A program made the translations under genes and the position numbers. Below are positions 62,786 through 64,000 of a DNA stretch of 64,000 nucleotides, one piece after another. Within the stretch, counting starts at the first letter, position 1. Every line of letters begins with the position of its first letter. The stretch is from JAWKWH01 sp963669455 (lineage in GTDB: Bacteria; Pseudomonadota; Alphaproteobacteria; Rhizobiales; Rhizobiaceae). The stretch is taken from assembly GCA_963669455.1 (NCBI GenBank), contig OY770026.1:2170001-2234000 (forward strand), in the 5' to 3' direction. Below the pieces are notes generated by a model, which did not search any database, was not told the origin of the DNA, and saw nothing but the letters and a program-made list of their open reading frames with translations.

Positions 62786-63525
62786 GTTTTGCGGTTAAAG
62801 CGCTGTTTCGTGATGATGGCTATTTGTCGACGGCCGAGGGCAGCGTTGTTTCGATAAACGACCGTGGTGGAATTATTCTGGATCGCAGCAATTTCTATGC
62901 GACATCGGGTGGTCAGCCCGGCGATACGGGTTTTTTTGAGCGTGGTGACGGCTCAAAAATCGAGATTGCAACGACGGTAACCGGCGACACCAAGGATGAA
63001 ATCATCCATGTGCCGGCTGCCGGCCAGGCAGTGCCGGAAATTGGTGAAGAACTGGTGCTGCATATTGATTGGGACCGGCGCTATCGTCTGATGCGTATGC
63101 ACACCGCCTGCCATCTGCTGACGGTTGTTTGCCCCTATCCGATTACCGGTGCGGCGGTCGGCGAAAATGAAAGCCGCGTTGATTTTGATCTTCCAGACGC
63201 CAGCGTCGATAAGCAGGAGATTTCTGCAAGGCTGATGGAACTGGTCAATGCAGACCATCCTGTATTCATCCGTCAGATTTCGGAACAGGATCTGGCGGCA
63301 AATCCAGCGCTGATAAAATCGAAAAATGTGCGTCCTCCGGCCGGAACCGGTCAGATCAGGCTGGTCTGCATCGGCGAGGGCGGTGAAATCGACAGCCAGC
63401 CCTGCGGTGGCACCCATGTGTCAACGACGGACGAGGTTGGGGACGTTCATATCGGCAAAATCGAAAAAAAGGGCCGGGAAAACCGGCGGTTTCGTATCCG
63501 TTTCGGGTCGTTACCGGCGCAATAA
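62782..63525 (+). CDS. alaX: Alanyl-tRNA editing protein AlaX
   Basis: The 247-residue freestanding editing protein hydrolyses Ser- or Gly-tRNA(Ala). The zinc site is built from His107 and His111 (HTACH) and the CGGTH motif; the N-terminal domain (YATSGGQPGDTG) matches the editing-domain opening of AlaRS. GTG start overlaps the cysK stop as GTGA. The association with cysK may reflect serine/alanine discrimination or simple co-transcription. Confidence 0.9.
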   Translation: MSFAVKALFRDDGYLSTAEGSVVSINDRGGIILDRSNFYATSGGQPGDTGFFERGDGSKIEIATTVTGDTKDEIIHVPAAGQAVPEIGEELVLHIDWDRRYRLMRMHTACHLLTVVCPYPITGAAVGENESRVDFDLPDASVDKQEISARLMELVNADHPVFIRQISEQDLAANPALIKSKNVRPPAGTGQIRLVCIGEGGEIDSQPCGGTHVSTTDEVGDVHIGKIEKKGRENRRFRIRFGSLPAQ

Positions 63526-63546
63526 ACCCGCCTGGAGAAAATTCGC

Positions 63547-64000
63547 ATGAACAACAAAAGCCGGTTCGTTGTCTCACCTGAATGGCTGATGGAGCACCTT
63601 GGTGAGCCCGGACTGTCGATTATCGACGGCTCCTGGTATCTGCCGGCGCAAAATCGCGATGCAAGGGCGGAATATGATAGTTTCCATATCCCAGGTGCGG
63701 TGTTTTTCGATCACGATCGGGTTGTCGAACCCGGCACCGGACTGCCGCATTCGCTGCCCTCGCCAGCGTTGTTTGAGCAATTTGCCGGTGCCATGGGCAT
63801 CACACGTGACGATACGATTGTCGTCTATGACGGACCGGGGTTCTTTTCAGCGCCCCGGGTCTGGTGGATGTTCAAACTGATGGGCGTGAAAGAGGTATTC
63901 TTGCTGGATGGCGGTCTTGACGGCTGGAAAACCTGCGGCCATCCGGTGACTGAGGAGCCGACAGCCACTAAACCTTGTGTTTTTTCAGCAAAATTCGACG
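63547..64000 (+). CDS. sseA: 3-mercaptopyruvate sulfurtransferase (5' part; runs off the window)
   Basis: The first 151 residues are visible before the window ends. The N-terminal inactive rhodanese domain shows RFVVSPEWLMEHLGEPG, IIDGSWYLPA, FFDHDRVV and YDGPGFFSAPRVWWMF, all typical of SseA/thiosulfate sulfurtransferases of rhizobia. The catalytic CGSGVTA loop would lie beyond the edge. GGAG lies ten bases before the ATG. It follows alaX and is probably in the cysK-alaX-sseA operon. Confidence 0.9.
   Translation, partial: MNNKSRFVVSPEWLMEHLGEPGLSIIDGSWYLPAQNRDARAEYDSFHIPGAVFFDHDRVVEPGTGLPHSLPSPALFEQFAGAMGITRDDTIVVYDGPGFFSAPRVWWMFKLMGVKEVFLLDGGLDGWKTCGHPVTEEPTATKPCVFSAKFD

Overview
The window reads as chromosomal DNA of an alphaproteobacterium, most likely of the order Hyphomicrobiales (Rhizobiales). 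The grounds are a moderately high G+C content, a DUF2336 protein, a gcvTHP operon behind a tandem glycine riboswitch, ThiXYZ/TenA thiamine salvage and an acoXABC acetoin cluster. The genus cannot be fixed from sequence alone. I see no rRNA, tRNA, CRISPR array, transposase or integrase.

Layout. (1) 1-11.9 kb is housekeeping: a MaoC hydratase, a DUF2336 protein, a HEAT-like membrane protein, an orphan hybrid histidine kinase, parE, and the glycine cleavage operon gcvT-gcvH-gcvP. (2) 11.9-24.2 kb is redox and signalling: a secreted porin-like protein with two poly-aspartate tracts, a NosR-like flavoprotein/polyferredoxin with its ApbE flavin transferase, a coxG-S-L-M molybdenum hydroxylase operon (form II, so an aldehyde-type or unknown substrate rather than CO) ending in a cytochrome c, and a FIST sensor / hybrid kinase / LuxR-type response regulator module. 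(3) 24.4-37.3 kb is a PQQ alcohol oxidation locus: a lanthanide-type alcohol dehydrogenase (ExaF/PedH-like), cytochrome c550 PedF, a quinoprotein-associated binding protein, a Ped-type ABC operon with a beta-propeller and a poly-Asp secreted protein, a NitT/TauT-type ABC transporter, an unknown periplasmic protein and a beta-hydroxyacid dehydrogenase. (4) 37.3-42.2 kb is the first TPP-riboswitch operon: thiE, a thiF-rhodanese fusion, thiY, tenA, thiZ, thiX. (5) 42.3-51.0 kb holds a tandem pair of Lin0512-family genes, a second-type rpoN, and acoX-A-B-C with an AhpD-like gene and acoR. (6) 51.0-53.9 kb is the second TPP-riboswitch operon, thiD-thiO-thiS-thiG. (7) 53.9-64.0 kb holds trkH, an RhlE helicase, an MFS transporter, a hydrolase, a small more A+T-rich islet with an agmatine-deiminase-type enzyme, and cysK-alaX-sseA.

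How the parts may work together (inference). The PQQ enzyme would oxidise an alcohol in the periplasm and pass electrons to PedF. The resulting aldehyde could be handled by the nearby molybdenum hydroxylase and its cytochrome c. The FIST/kinase/regulator trio is the kind of module that controls such systems in Pseudomonas. Candidate shared operators (TGTAC-N4-GTACM) lie upstream of the dehydrogenase and of the NitT/TauT binding protein. Two secreted proteins in the region begin, straight after their signal peptides, with runs of aspartate, which suggests metal handling.

The best-supported regulatory story is at the aco cluster. A near-perfect sigma-54 promoter sits between a divergent rpoN paralogue and acoX. 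The AcoR-type activator at the end of the cluster has no DNA-binding domain. A roughly 180-bp promoter-riboswitch leader is duplicated on either side of a 13.5-kb block that includes this cluster.
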